Below, one piece after another: positions 33,290-46,343 of a DNA stretch of 64,000 nt. Each line of letters opens with the position of its first letter. Position 1 is the stretch's first letter. This DNA comes from Bifiguratus adelaidae (Eukaryota > Mucoromycota > Endogonomycetes > Endogonales). The notes beneath the pieces were generated by a model that was not told the DNA's origin, searched no databases, and saw only the letters and a list, made by a program, of their open reading frames with translations. The translations under genes were made by a program, and so were the position numbers. The DNA lies in contig MVBO01000001.1 of assembly GCA_002261195.1 (NCBI GenBank), positions 165,229 through 229,228 on the forward strand, read 5' to 3'.

Positions 33290-35321
33290 ATGGCAGACTT
33301 TCCTTACACCATGAAAGACACTCCCACAGAACGCATAGAGTTGGAAGAAGACTTTGACGACCTGAGAGAGGTCGACGATGATGTTGCATTGCTCCAGGGA
33401 GCGCCCGTGCATCGGTCACCTCGGAAACCAATGGTGAAGGTAAGTGCATCTCGCACTCGCACTCGCACGGGCCACCGGCGGAGACTTATTGTCGGTAGCA
33501 ATGGCTGGTCTGTGCCCTGGCGACGGTAGCGACAGTGTTGGCAATGACCATGACCGCAGCGGCCTTCTTTTATCTCTTTCAACTAGGTACGTCAACGCAA
33601 TAATGAGCCCGAGTGCCTGACGAACGTTTTGCAGACACCACCTTGCCTCCACGACCCAAAAACATCATATTCATGATCTCGGATGGCTTTGGACCAGCTT
33701 CTGAAACCTACGCACGATCCTACTACCAATTTATCCACAATCTCACCTACAATCATCCCATGCCGCTCGATAAGATGTTGGTCGGACAATCACGCACCAG
33801 GAGTGCGAGTAGTTATGTGACGGATAGTGCAGCAGGTGCAACGGCCTTTAGCTGCGGCATCAAGACCTACAATGGAGGTGTTGGCGTGGATCCGCAGGAG
33901 CGGTTGCCGTGTGGTACGGTGCTTGAATCGGCCAAAATTCATCGACAGATGCATACTGGTCTGGTAGCGACGTCGCGTATTACGCATGCGACCCCAGCGG
34001 CATTTTCGGCCCATGTAGTGGATCGTGATATGGAAGATGCCATTGCGGAGCAGCAGATTGGGCTCTATCCATTGGGTCGTATGGTGGATGTGATGTTTGG
34101 CGGAGGATATTGTCATTTCATGCCACAGAGTGCGAGCGGTAGTTGTCGAAGGGATGATGTGGATGTGTTTGCGGAGGCTGAGCAGATGGGATGGAGCGTT
34201 GGGCACTCCAAGGCCGACTTTGATGCCATTCAAGCCGGTACCACGCAGTTACCGGCCATGGCATTGTTTACACCGGATGTGAGTGCGAGATGTGGGTCCA
34301 ATGGTATCAAGACTCAGACGAGCTTTTTCAGCACATGTCGTATGATATCGACAGAGATCCTGCCGTGGAGCCGTCACTAAAGGAAATGAGCGAGAAGGCA
34401 CTTCAACTGCTAAACCACGCAAGCGAAGAATCAGGGCATGGCTTCTTTCTCATGATTGAAGGTAGTCGCATCGATATGGCAGGGCACTCGTAAGTTGATG
34501 GACATAGCGGGGGCAATGCGTCGGACTGACACGCCATTTACTTTAGCAACGATCCGGGAAGTCACCTCCTTGACATTCTCGCTTATCAAGAAACGATTGA
34601 TCTGGTTCAGACTTATGTCGACATCCATCCCGATACCATTCTCGTGTCCACTAGCGATCACGAAACCGGAGGTTTGTCGCTCGCCAATCAAGCGCCTGGT
34701 GCCAAGGGTTCTCCAGAGTATTTATGGTATCCCAACGTGCTCACAAGATGTCACAATTCGACCATCAAGTTGGCTGAAAGCATTGCTCTCGGCGACGACA
34801 CTCATCACTACTTGATTGGGAATACCAATGTGACGAGAGCTGATTATCTTACCACCGCCATCTTTAAGAATGGTCTTGGTATTACTGATCCCACTTCAGC
34901 GGAATTGGCTTGGTTCACGCCAAGCAGAAGTACAAGCGCCATGGACAAGTATCTGGCCCAAATGATTAGTGATCGAGCTCACATTGGAGTAAGTGAAGAG
35001 AGGCATATGTTGCCATTGACGGAGTTATTATTCACCTCTCTTTTGCAGTGGACCACTCATGGCCATACGGGTGTCGATGTCAACCTGTACGCCTACCCAC
35101 CCACGCATCCAGCCGTCCAGACACACCTCACCGGATCTCACGAAAACACCGACATTAGCCAATTCTTTTCAACCCTCCTGTCACTCGATATAGACGCCGT
35201 CACCGCACAACTCGTCAGTAACAGCAGCTTTGTAGGCAAAAGCGGCAAACTGGAGAAGCGAAGGTTTTGGGAGGGCATCAAGAGACTCTCAGAAGATCAT
35301 CCAGATCACACTTGTCACTGA
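33290..35321 (+). CDS. Vacuolar-type alkaline phosphatase (PHO8-like)
   Basis: Exons 33290-33439, 33499-33586, 33635-34278, 34332-34489, 34547-34988 and 35049-35321 encode 584 aa. An acidic cytosolic tail of ~50 residues precedes a signal anchor (LVCALATVATVLAMTMTAAAFFY). Alkaline phosphatase motifs follow: MISDGFGPASE (metal Asp), SYVTDSAAGATAFS (nucleophile Ser), FFLMIEGSRIDMAGHSND and TSDHETGG (metal Asp/His ligands), and THGHTGVDV. Yeast Pho8, of the same topology, is a vacuolar nonspecific phosphatase. Removal of all five introns restores each metal-site motif. Intron 1 contains an ACTCGC triplet repeat. Confidence 0.95.
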
Positions 35322-35361
35322 ATAGAACAACACTTGTAAATATACCTGCACAGTTCAAAAC

Positions 35362-35846
35362 ATGCGCTTAAGTATTCTCGCCTTCCTTGGCGTCATTCTC
35401 CTTGCCATGGCCATCCTTGGCTTCGCTCCCATCCACGTTCCCATCAATGACAAAGTACTCCATTGTTCATGCTTTGGTCTGCTCGCAATCACCCTCTTTC
35501 ATCTTTGGGATCTCGGGTTACGACGTGACCTGGTCTTGACCTCAGGCTTGATGCTAGTTGGGTCACTGGGTAGTGAGTTTGTGCAGGGACTCTTGCCGGC
35601 AAGTATATTGACTTTTTGCTGCCCTCTCCAACTGACACTTCCTAGTACCGAACCTTTGATTGGGGTGATATCGCCTTCAATCTGCTGGGAAGTACTATAG
35701 GGATAGGATCTGCGGCTGGATGGGCTATCTATCGAGAGCGCAGACAAGGACCAGGCAGGCAAGATTATGTATCGCTCTTGTCCAATGGAGAAGAGGAGAA
35801 TAGGGAAGAGCGAACCGAACACCATGATGGGATGGGAGAGCCATGA
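35362..35846 (+). CDS. Small VanZ-like membrane protein
   Basis: Exons 35362-35598 and 35646-35846 encode 145 aa, joined over a GC-AG intron. About three membrane helices are present, with the VanZ-like landmarks INDKVLHCSCFGLLAITLF, LVGSLGSEFVQGLLP and FDWGDIAFNLLGSTIGIG. An acidic, hydrophilic tail ends the protein. VanZ-like proteins occur in bacteria and fungi with unknown substrate. The gene follows the phosphatase by 40 bp on the same strand and converges on ECM29 with 71 bp between stops. Confidence 0.85.
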
Positions 35847-35917
35847 AGAGATATCCAAGGGGCGAGTTCTACCTATAGTGTACACTAGTATGATCTACAT
35901 GTATATAAAACACACGT

Positions 35918-38900
35918 CTATAAAGTATCTCGCACAGTCTTTGCTTCTGCGGCTATCAATGGAAGTGGATCCTTATGGATCGCATTGTCTAAATGTTGTC
36001 GGATAGTGGTCACTGTCGCAGGATCCAGCAAGCCAGCATCTACAGGCGTTGGGTTGAGCAAACGTCCAAGTCGACTTGAGTATCATTTACCTTTCCACTT
36101 TGGCAGACAAGTCTTCAAGTTGTTGATGCAGGCTGTTCGATTGGCGGAATACTTTAGGTCGTTCAAACCCTGCCAAGATGCACCCAGGATGGCATCTCGG
36201 CAATTGGTATCCATCATGCTGGACGGTAAATGAGATAGCAAGACACCTAAGGACTCATAGATGGCCAATTGAACGTTCCAGACGTTGCCGAGAATGTGCT
36301 TGGTTAGGACATCCACCAAGCTGCCGACGTGTGTTTGCTGCGACGGAAAGACGTCTCCACGGAAAGATGCAGCAAGAGCTCGGAAGGCGTTGGCCTTGAT
36401 CAAGAGGACCAGAGGCTTTTCACGATCATCGTCTTGATCCATCATTTCGTTTTCGTCGGCTACGCAGATTTCTACAAGGAACTCTTGCACATCATCAAGA
36501 ATGTCGATATCCTCATTGAATACACCCAAGAATCTGGTCATTGAAACGATGGCGTGTCTCTTGTAATCCTTGTTGTTGCGCTTTGCTTCACGGATGAGAA
36601 TCTGGATATGCCAATTATGGATGTGCTCTGCAAAGTTCAACCCGTTACTCACCTCGGCAATCTCCTTCAAAGTTGGCTCACGGGCGCCGTCCTTTCTCCA
36701 CCAGTCTTTGCAAGCGATGCACAAACGTACAAAGGCATCCAAGACAATCTCCTTACCAGCCCAAGATCTGCTGGAAAGCGAGCTCAGCATGATGGGCATG
36801 ATGCTGTCCATATGATCCGACATCTTGGGACCTGTACCGATTTCAGTAAGTCCTCCCAAACATTTAATAACATTGACGACTTGCCAGTAGATTTGCACAT
36901 ATCGGCCACGGTCAACGCAGCAGCTTGCTTAATGGTCCAGGACTGAGAGCTCAGGTGCGGCCGAACAAGCTCCAAGATTTCAGTCATATAGAGCAGGATA
37001 GGCCCAGTGGTACCTAAGCATCTTTTGTGTAAGCGTTTCAATGCTGTGATATTAAGCAGTACTCGCCATTGGTCAAGGTATCCCAAGCCTCTTTCCAAGA
37101 TGCGTTGATTTTGTCATTGGGATCATGCACACCAAAATATGTCAGTGGAACGACCTCTGCTGAAAGCGATTTCATCATGTCGGTTGCATGTTTCATCATT
37201 TCTGACATGGTGATACCGGCTGCCGATCGCACGTCGTCATCTAGCGAATTATAAGTCTTCGTGGAAGCACAAGCGATGGAAATCATGAGACGTACCGTCA
37301 TTTCCGAAATATATCTTGGCAAGGTGCTTCACAAAGGCCGTACTACGACTAACTGAAGCTAGACCGGCGACATAGCCCACGGCTGTTGCGTATGTTTTCC
37401 TTACGGCAGCGTTCCTATCTTGAATAGCACCACTCAGAGCTTTCAGAGTGTTGTCTGCATGCGGTTGGAACGCATGTCGCTTGCTCAAACACAATGCCAC
37501 AATGAATCGGGCACAGCCGGCCTGGTAAGGATGGTCAGTGCACTTTGCCGAGAACAGAAATCACGAATTGCCATCCTTACTTTTGTCGGTAATCCAGTTC
37601 CCTTGCGCACAATGTTCAAGAGACGAGGTGAGAGATGATTCATGGTCTCATCGTCAATGTATTCCACGCAATGCTCAACACCTTCCATCATTGGAGAGTT
37701 TTTCGCACCAGATAAGCGAGCATTGTCAAGCTATCATTGAATGATAAGTGCCTGAAATCTTCCGGAATCCTAGGTCCTACCTGCTCCTCTGAAACATTAT
37801 ACTTGTCCGCATGGAAGGTAAGATAATTCATGACCTGCGGTTCCATGGCTGTGCAATGTCATTCATTGTTAATTTGGGAATCACCACCTTCAAGTAAAAG
37901 CACTTACAAGACAATGACTGCAAAAGGGTATCCACGATATCAGGTATATGGGGCTTGAGCAGGTTTCCAGCTGTCTTGCAGATCTTGAGAATGGTATCAA
38001 GACTGAATTTGCGAACATCTTCAGCGTCGGAAACAATTCCGTTTTCCAAAAGGAAAGGCATCACAATACGCATGATCTTTGCGCCATCTGAGGGAGAAAC
38101 TCGGCTTGCATCACAGTAATAGACGGTGAGTCTCGCCAAACTTCTGCACGTGGCAGTGGCAGCTTGTCGCACAGACTCCTTGATGTCGTCTATAGCTCTG
38201 AATGCCATTTGCCAGAGCCGTTCCAGATAGGGTTCCACTTGCGATAGTTGCCGTCCTTGCAACAGATCTGTGATAGCCAAACAACTTGACTCGCGAGTCC
38301 TCCAAGTGGGACTACCCATTTCATTAAGCAGCTCTTCCATGATTTGATTGAAATACTGATCAACTGTCTTCTTTGAGTCCTTCACAAGCGCAGTCCAGAT
38401 CATCTTCATGCTAGCGTTGACATTAGGGTTGGGATCAAATTGGTAGCGGTAGAGTTTAGGAATGAGCTTTGGGAGATAGTGCTGCAACTCCTTCTCAGAA
38501 AGGGCTATGATAGATTGGAATCCGAAGGCAGCGCCGCGGCGTGAGGTCCACATAGCATTGTGATTGGCCAGGTTCATGAACTTGTAGATAAGGTCAGGTT
38601 GATTCATTTCACTAGCTAGCGAGCATAATTCCTTGTACGTTGTGATCGAACCTCCCTCAGGCGTTGACCCAAGAGCGCCTTGTTCGAAAAGGACAGTGCC
38701 AGGTGTCATGGACTGCGCTTGTATCTTTTTGCCTTCCGTAAATGTGCCAACGAGGGAATAAAGAAGATCTTCCTTCATTTTTGAATCACCAGTCTCGTAG
38801 ACAAGACCAAGTCCCTTGGAAGCGACTTCTTGCGTGAAGTCGTCTCTATCGGAAAGTAATCTTGAAAACCCGGCGTGCAGGCGGTGAAGATTCTTTTGAA

Positions 38901-41900
38901 TGATACTGGAGGACTGGCAAAATTTGATCAAACAAAGCAGCCAAATGCTTGCAGCTTTCCGTCTGGTGGCTTTGTCGCTCACGACATAGGTTGTAAAGAT
39001 GGTTTCCAGAATCTTTTCAAACAGCGCTCCATCGCCTGTCGACTTGGGATCGTCGGGAACCTTGGCATCCACAATGTCTTTACATTTGGACATGGCCTCC
39101 GAATTCCAACCGTACGCGAGAACGGATAATGCGTCGCCGCTCGCGAAATATAAGTCAACTTGCTTAGTGTTGGCGGTTTCATAAAAGGCAGTGATGATCT
39201 CATCGAGAGCGGCCGCATCCGTGACAAATATACTCAACTGTCCCAAACATTGGGTAGCTTGTTCCTGGACCTTATTGTCCTTGGCATTCTTCGCCAACGA
39301 AGCCAATTGACGTATGATGGACAACTGTGTCGTCACATCGATTTCCATATTGTCGGCAGCTCCGTCGATTTCTTTCCCCTTCTGCTTGTTGTCTGTTGTG
39401 TAGTTGCTTGCTGGATAAGGAAGTTGACGGAAATGCCCTATTTCACCAATGGAGTGACATGACGCTGATATCAAGGATGCGTTGGCCGCCGTTTGTGTAA
39501 TTTCAAGCTGATCCACCAAGACATTGATGACTTGCTTCAACAGGTCTTCATGAATGTTACGTCCACGGTAAAGACACCGACCAACGAGATGACCCAAGGC
39601 CAAGAGAGCGCCATGCTTCTGATCGAATTCTGTGTGTCCCGACGTGATAACTGGCTTTTTTGCAGTCTGAATGAACTGTTCAATGTTTTGCCGCACAACA
39701 TCGTCGGGGACATTGCTCTCACTGCCGATCAGGCCGAAAATGTGAGACATGCATTCCCTGGTCTCTTGCTTGGGAGAGAAGACGAATGACTTGAAGAAGT
39801 CGATCTTCGAGGTAAAAGCGCTAGAGAGAGTAGATGGTCCCAGCGATATGAGTTCCAATAAACTTTCGGATGCGACCGAATGTAGGATGGCATCTGGAAA
39901 AGGAGGTCATGATTAGTACGCCATTCTTCTGCGTGGTCCAAAAAAAAACTGAATGCTTACCATCAATGCTTGAACTTAGGCCCTTCTCCACCAATGTCAG
40001 CCACTGATTCAAAGAGGTACGTTCAGTGCTGTTCTCGTCGGCTTGCCACCACCGTCGAAGCTGTTCGCTTAAAGTTCTTCGCATGTTTGGATCTTCTGAT
40101 ATGCCATCAGCTACCTTTTGTTCAATGTCGTCATCAATGATCATGGTCTGACCATTGGCTTCGACCATGGCAAGTATTCGTAAGAATTTGAGAATCTCCA
40201 CGAACACCTCAACCGGATATCCGTTCCACACAATCGGCGTTCGCGACGCCCGTATATATTCTTCTGAAGGCTTGTTGCCGGAGATGTATTGTACCATGCT
40301 TGCGAAACTAGGAAAGACATCTGGCTGGAACGCCGCAACCCGTGAGCTCGAATAGAAGTCCTTATCATGCGAAAATGGTCGAAGTCCGCGTGAAGCCTCC
40401 TCACGGACTTCAAGCTTAGTCACGGTGGACGAGTGACCAAGAAGACAAATGTATCTGGCGTACACATTCGAGAATGGGTATATACTGTTGGCGTACTTGA
40501 GAGCAATATACCTCGAGCTAGGATTGCTGGTCAAGATATTTTCGAGTATGATCTCTCTAAGAGTTTGATCTAGCTCAGAGCCCTCTTCCGGATCCTTGTA
40601 GATGACCATGATGGATGAAAGCGCATCTTGCACATATGTTCGAACATTTGGAGGCTCTGTTGATAGGCTGTCGAAGAATAACCTCAACACAGCGGTATCC
40701 TTGCGAGCTGTTTCCGGTACTTTACTGGCGATGAGACCGCAAGCAACATAAGCATATCCTTTTGTGCTTTCGCTCTCGTTGCCAGAAACGTTATCGTTCT
40801 CTCGAATGTACTTAAGAAGGCCAGACAACATAATTGGCGCTACCGTGGCGAGCTTGGAGCTGTCTGCTGACTTTGCTACCCACTGCAGGTAGGCCATACT
40901 TTGCTGCTTTAGCTTGGACGATGATTCTTCGCCGAACAAGCCATCAAACACTGTTTGTAATACATTCACCACCGAGTTGGCAGCTGTTTTCGACTTTGCA
41001 AGTGATTGGAGTATGCGGATTTTGAGGGGATTTGAAGCATATCGTCTGCGCGCTTTTGCATCAACCTTGGAGTTTGATGGTGTTCCTAGATAGAGACTAT
41101 ACAAGTGCTGAACCAACGTTGAATCCTCCAGATCGGCTTTTGTTGTCCAGCGTCGAAGTCCATCTTCACTCGTCGTCACGACTTGATGGTTGGAATCTAC
41201 AGTGCCCGCCAAAAGTATCTCGAATCGCTCATTATCGGTGAACACGGATGTGAGCAGAAATTTAAGGATACCCAGCTTGGCCGTCACCAGATCCGATGTC
41301 CATAACTTTTTGTTATTGTTTGTCAACTCATCAGCATCGGCAAGGGAGAGTCCAAATGGTGGACCCGTTCCGCTGGCTCCTTTCTCCTCGCGTTCTTGCT
41401 TTGACATGCTTCCTGATACGGGAGAATACAAAATCATTCGCAGAAAAAAGCGTAAAATGTATGCCAAGTCCGCGGGGTTACTGTCGAAATGAAAGATTCG
41501 TGATCGAGCATTGACCTCTTGATCTGGCTTCAGCTTGTACCTATCTAGCATCTGGGGTCTGGTAAGAAACTCTTCAGGGCATGTAGAGACTGCGTACCGG
41601 AATAATCATATGCATAATGGTCGTTCGTTGCGTGGCCGGTCTTGCGGCGATATCTCGGAGAAGAGCGGGCACATGATCCATCATATCCTCCACCTTGAGT
41701 CTTGAGAATCCCATCTCGAGATACAGTATGTCAAAGTTCTTGACAATAAAGAGTGTCTTTGGATCATTGTATTGCATCAGTAGAGAGCTGAAAGGCAGCT
41801 GTATGTTTGTATTCGGCCTGACTCGCTTGTTGATGTGGCCAAGGACTTGCATCACCTGAAAGAAAACGAACAGCCTGCTGTTAATGACCGGCTCACTGGA

Positions 41901-42134
41901 CATTACAACGACCCACCTTATTCCGTACATTCTCATGTGGACTAGATAGTTTGAGCAGTACCGGTGTCAAAAAGAGGCCGACATTCTTTTCCAGTTGAGC
42001 GTCCGTTTCGGACAAGGCAAGCCGAAGCTCGACATTCTCTACAACACAACATCAACACGACTTGACCAGGTGTGTAGCATTCCTCTCAGCGCAGACGTAC
42101 CTAAAAGCTGTATTTCGTCGCCGGCAGTTGACAT
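35918..42134 (-). CDS. ECM29: ECM29, proteasome adaptor and scaffold
   Basis: Thirteen exons: 42134-42101, 42038-41917, 41855-41598, 41551-39961, 39893-37908, 37848-37781, 37730-37581, 37521-37296, 37240-37067, 37013-36885, 36831-36653, 36601-36091, 36039-35918 (1849 aa; the yeast protein is of similar size). All-helical HEAT-repeat protein. Diagnostic parts: VELRLALSETDAQLEKNVG and KLSSPHENVRNK at the N-terminus, KLGILKFLLTSVF, GSPTWRTRESSCLAITDLLQ, MNYLTFHADKYNVS, HLSSQSWTIKQAAALTVAD, and ILIREAKRNNKDYKRH. ECM29 clamps the 20S core to the 19S cap and monitors proteasome quality. Introns 9 and 10, back to back, are GC-AG (GCGAGT, GCAAGT). Intron 11 keeps frame if unspliced but interrupts conserved sequence. 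Confidence 0.95.
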
Positions 42135-42408
42135 GTTATAGACAGAAAACACGAATGCGTCAACCGAAGCAAACGTACGTCAGCTCTTGAACACGCGTCG
42201 AAATCGCTCTATTTGGAAATCATTGTCTTGGAGTGTTCCATTCGGCCATTGTTTCTGTCGTTTGGAGGCAACCATGCTGGACAAGAGTTGCTGACTGGAT
42301 TATAGTGCATGGAAAGATTATAGAGACGACAGTTTCCTGGTATATAAGCCTACATATTATCAAAAACAACGAAAAGAGGTCTTATGAATATGCCTTCTGC
42401 AAAGGCGA

Positions 42409-44210
42409 TCAATAGTATAGAGGATGTTCCTTGGGTTTCACACTGCCTTTCAGAGGAGGAGCCGGAAGCCACTTGAGCGTAGGCATGATTTCATGAAACT
42501 TGTCTAGCAAAGGCACAGTGAAAAAATAGGGTAGTTGAAACAGCACCTTGCCGGCGATTCGCCAGAGGGTGTTCGGCCAAGTACAGAGATTGCCCATGCG
42601 ACGTGCGTCATCGACAATGAACCTAACTCGGTCATGACGTAGACTAATGAACACCTTGAATGCGGCCTCATAGTCTTCTCTCGTCATTGGAACTTCCTTC
42701 TTAGCTTTCATGGCCTGATACAGGACATTCGTCAAGATCCTAGTGGACATGATAATGAGTGACTTGAGTGGCAAAATGACCGCAACACTTACACCGCGCC
42801 TTCGATGCCTTGATTTGATCCTTGACCTAGCCATATTGGATGAGCATTATTGTATCCCCAAGAGTCAAGCTTACCATTAAAAGGAGACATCTGGATTGCC
42901 AGCGGGAAGGTCCCAACATATCAATGAGGATCCAGTAACTACAGTCCTAATAGCGGTCTTACCTTGTGTGCGGCTAGGAGGAAGTAATGAGTAGCTGTGA
43001 CTCCGCGCTGATAACTCACTTACCATCGCCAATCAAGATTGTTCGGCCATAGGTCCAGCAATCTGTTACAAGTTTGATGTTAACCCTAAAGCACTCGATG
43101 CACACAGCTTACCGAAACAGCGTTCTTCCAGGTTGACCTTCACAAGAACATCCGCTTCTGCTGCAATCTGACCGAAGCGCACATTCGTATGAGGCGTCAA
43201 CAGATTCTTGTACTGTTCAGACATTTCGTTGGCATCTGCCTGAGACCATTGGAGCTTTAGTGATTCGGCTGGATTCTCGATCCGGTTAAACAATGCAAAA
43301 CCGACTCTTGCCGACCCCTCTTCCTCTGGTGAGACCGCAAGGTATTCAGATCATGCCGTTGCAAAAACCAGTGTTACCCACCTTCGGCTGGGCAGGCGAT
43401 GGTATTCAACATGTAACCTCTTCCATTCATCCAGTTAAAGCGATTATTGATCTCGATACCTTGCATAGGTTTCGAGAATCCAAAGATGGCATGATACCGA
43501 CATTGAAGCCCTTGCTTGTCACCTTCGCTCAACAACTTGGGTTCTTCGATCTCAACGTTACGAAACATGGCTCTTCGAACATGCGACCAAGCACCGTCAC
43601 AGCCAACGATGAAATCACCTGTGAACTCAGAGCCGTCCTCACATATGGCAGTGACGTGGTCCTCTTCTTCCCGGATACTCGTCACCTTCCTGCCGCTACC
43701 ATGACATGCTCAGATCAAGACCGACTAAAACCGCCATGCTTACCAATAGATGTGATCATCGTCCACCTGTTCCCATAGGGCGATGAGCAAATCACTTCGA
43801 AACAGGGATAGTTGTGGGTATCCCCAACGTTCCTCGTACCCCATACCAGTCCCTGCTTCCAACTTGGTCCAAACCTTCAACCTATCGCCGCGTTGCTCCC
43901 AGAAATAGTTGGCGGTGGCACTGGTCCCTTTTTCCTTGAGTCTCTCGTACAAGCCTGCATCGGGCGCTTAGCTAGTGTCTGGCTCTCGGACAACCATCAC
44001 GCACTTACCCAACTGATCAAGAATACGAAGGCCATTGGGAACAAGAAAGACGTTGGAGCCGTGAGATCGATTAGCCATTTCAGCATGCTCAAGGATAACA
44101 TAATCAATGTCGGCTTTCGCAAAGCAGTTGGCCAGCGTGAGTCCAGCTACACCGGCACCCACAATGATGGCTTTTGGCCTGGAGGTCTCTTTACTGTTGC
44201 CCTTTTCCAT
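42409..44210 (-). CDS. FAD-dependent monooxygenase, tandem copy A
   Basis: Nine exons: 44210-44009, 43954-43744, 43695-43382, 43325-43113, 43062-43024, 42973-42963 (11 nt), 42890-42875 (16 nt), 42826-42793, 42739-42409 (456 aa). Class A flavoprotein monooxygenase: FAD Rossmann motif IIVGAGVAGLTLANC, DG motif FIVGCDGAWSHVRRAM, GD motif TILIGDAAHKM. The tail ends PKEHPLYY, as in copy B. In the stretch QGSNQGIEGA the Asp that copy B keeps (QAIEDA) is Gly, which may alter FAD or NAD(P)H handling. Such enzymes hydroxylate aromatic or polyketide/terpenoid substrates; the substrate here is unknown. The exon plan is identical to copy B, so the two arose by local duplication. Confidence 0.88.
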
Positions 44211-44409
44211 GCCAAGGAGAGAGAAGGAGGAAGGTGGTGCAACATCGAGGTGAAGATAATGTAACACGAATCCTTTGTGCGCAAGCCGGAGCCGAGTAGC
44301 TGGAATTACGCACGGAAGTTTAACGGGTTACGATCAGTTAGAGCTTAAAGTGCTGGAGTGCTTTATCGGAAACGCATAGTATGAGCGCTCATCTACGTGA
44401 AGGGGTATA

Positions 44410-46214
44410 TTAATAATACAAGGGATGCTCCTTGGGTTTAATTTTGCCATTGACAGGTGGAGCAGGCAAGCATTTGAGAGTAGGCATATTTTCATGAAGT
44501 TTGTCACCAAGAGGGAGACTGAGCAAGGCGGGGAGTTGCAAAAGAGTCTTTCCAGCCCACTTCCAAAGGCTGTTTCGCCAAGTGACCAAGTTGCCGAATT
44601 GACGGGCTTGATCGACGCAGAATTTGGCTCGCTCATGTCGGTGTTTGACAAAGGTCTGGAAGGCTTCTTCATAGTCCTTGGTCGTCATTAACTTCTTTTT
44701 GGACATGGCGTGCACCAACACGTTGGTCAACACCCTATATAGGAGGACAATCAGTTATACTGTGAAAGAGTCCGGCCACAACGTACACGGCATCTTCAAT
44801 AGCTTGATTGGCTCCTTGACCTGAGGTAGATGATCAGTAGTATGGCGAGAAGCGCAGCTCTCTGCTAGACATACCAACGAAAGGCGACATCTAGCAAAGC
44901 AAATCAATCGCGATGCACATAATGAGTTGGGTCTCAGTTGTCCTACATGACAGGTCTTACCTTGTGGGCAGCTAATGAAGATCATCAGTATTCATCCCTG
45001 CAATGGCTTACTTTCACTCACCATCACCAATCAACACTGTGCGACAATATGTCCAACAATCTATGGATGTCATTAGCATCCCTAAGGATACGGACGAGAA
45101 CCATCCACGAACCAAAGCACCTCTCCTCCAGGTTGACCTTTGACCAACACTTCGGCACCTTCCGCAAGTTGGCCAAAAGTAATGTTGTTGTGAGGCGTCA
45201 AATGGTCTCGGTACTTTGTAGACATTTCATTGGCGTCCGCAGCCGACCATTGTAATTTGAGCGCGTTCTTGGGGTCATCGATACGGGCACAGAAGATAAA
45301 ATCGACCCTCGGCGGAGCACCTGGCTCTAATATCACTCAACTCAGATGATGCCTATGGATGAGACGAGCACTTACCCTCGCTCTCGCAAACAATGCTGTT
45401 CATCATACAACCCTTGCCGGTAATCCAGTTAAAGTGATTGTTGACCTCGAGACCTTCAATTGGCTTAGAATATCCAAAGATGCCATGGTACTGGCATTGA
45501 AGACCTTCCTTATCGCCATCGCTCAACAATTTGGGATCCTCAATCTCTACGTTGCGGAACATTGAACGGCGGACATGAGACCAGGCACCATCGGCTCCGA
45601 CAATGAAATCGCCAGAAAACTTGCTACCGTCGTCAAAAACGGCGGTGACCTTGTCTTCACCGTCAACAATGTTGGTCACCTTCTTGCCACTGTCTGAGAG
45701 TGAGTTTGCTGTTTACACAAGACTGTCAAGCACTTACCAATGGATAAAATCGTCATTGATCTGTTCCCACAAGGCAATCAACAGATCTTTCCGATACACC
45801 GAAAGCTGAGGGTATCCATATCGATTCTCATAACTATGTGCCACAGAAGCCGATACGGTGTTCCAAAGCTTTACAGTATCGCCCCTTTGCTCCCAAAAGT
45901 CATTGGCTACCGCCTTTGTACCTTTGGCCAATATTTTGTCCCAGAGTCCTATCCCGAGGTCAAATTTGTGTCAAGACGACGTTAGACTTACCTAATTGTT
46001 GGAGAACCCGGCTACCGTTGGGTACCAGAAAGACGTTGGATCCGTGAGCTTGATTCGCCCTCTCTGCGCGTTCCAGAACCACGAAATCGATGCCGACTTT
46101 CAAGAAACAGTTGGCGAGCATAAGTCCGGCTATACCGCCTCCAACAATAACCGCTTTGGGCCGTCTGGCTTCAGCCGAGTGGCCATTTTCGACATGACCG
46201 TTGCCGCCTTCCAT
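44410..46214 (-). CDS. FAD-dependent monooxygenase, tandem copy B
   Basis: Nine exons: 46214-45992, 45948-45738, 45689-45376, 45326-45102, 45060-45022, 44971-44961 (11 nt), 44890-44875 (16 nt), 44820-44787, 44734-44410 (465 aa). Motifs: VIVGGGIAGLMLANC (FAD), FIVGADGAWSHVRRSM (DG), TVLIGDAAHKM (GD), then SPFVGQGANQAIEDAV. Exons 2, 3, 5, 6, 7 and 8 have exactly the lengths of copy A. No membrane segment is evident at the C-terminus. It lies 129 bp downstream of the Gfo/Idh/MocA gene and 199 bp upstream of copy A, all on the minus strand. The intron after exon 4 starts GTTCTC, a weak donor, but it yields the conserved WTYCRTVLIGD. Confidence 0.9.
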
Positions 46215-46343
46215 GACTGCAACAGGCTAAAGTAGGCGGAAGAAAAAAAAAGATAGGAGAAGGGAAGGGAAGGAAGGTTGCGCACGGCGTTCCTCAAGAA
46301 ATGTATACCGGTTACACAACATCAGCGTCTATGTACCAACACG

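Noticed and set aside
37249-37500. Separate small ORFs along 36-42 kb, each of which looks like its own gene
   Set aside because: All join in frame into one ECM29 model of 13 exons with a length normal for the family.
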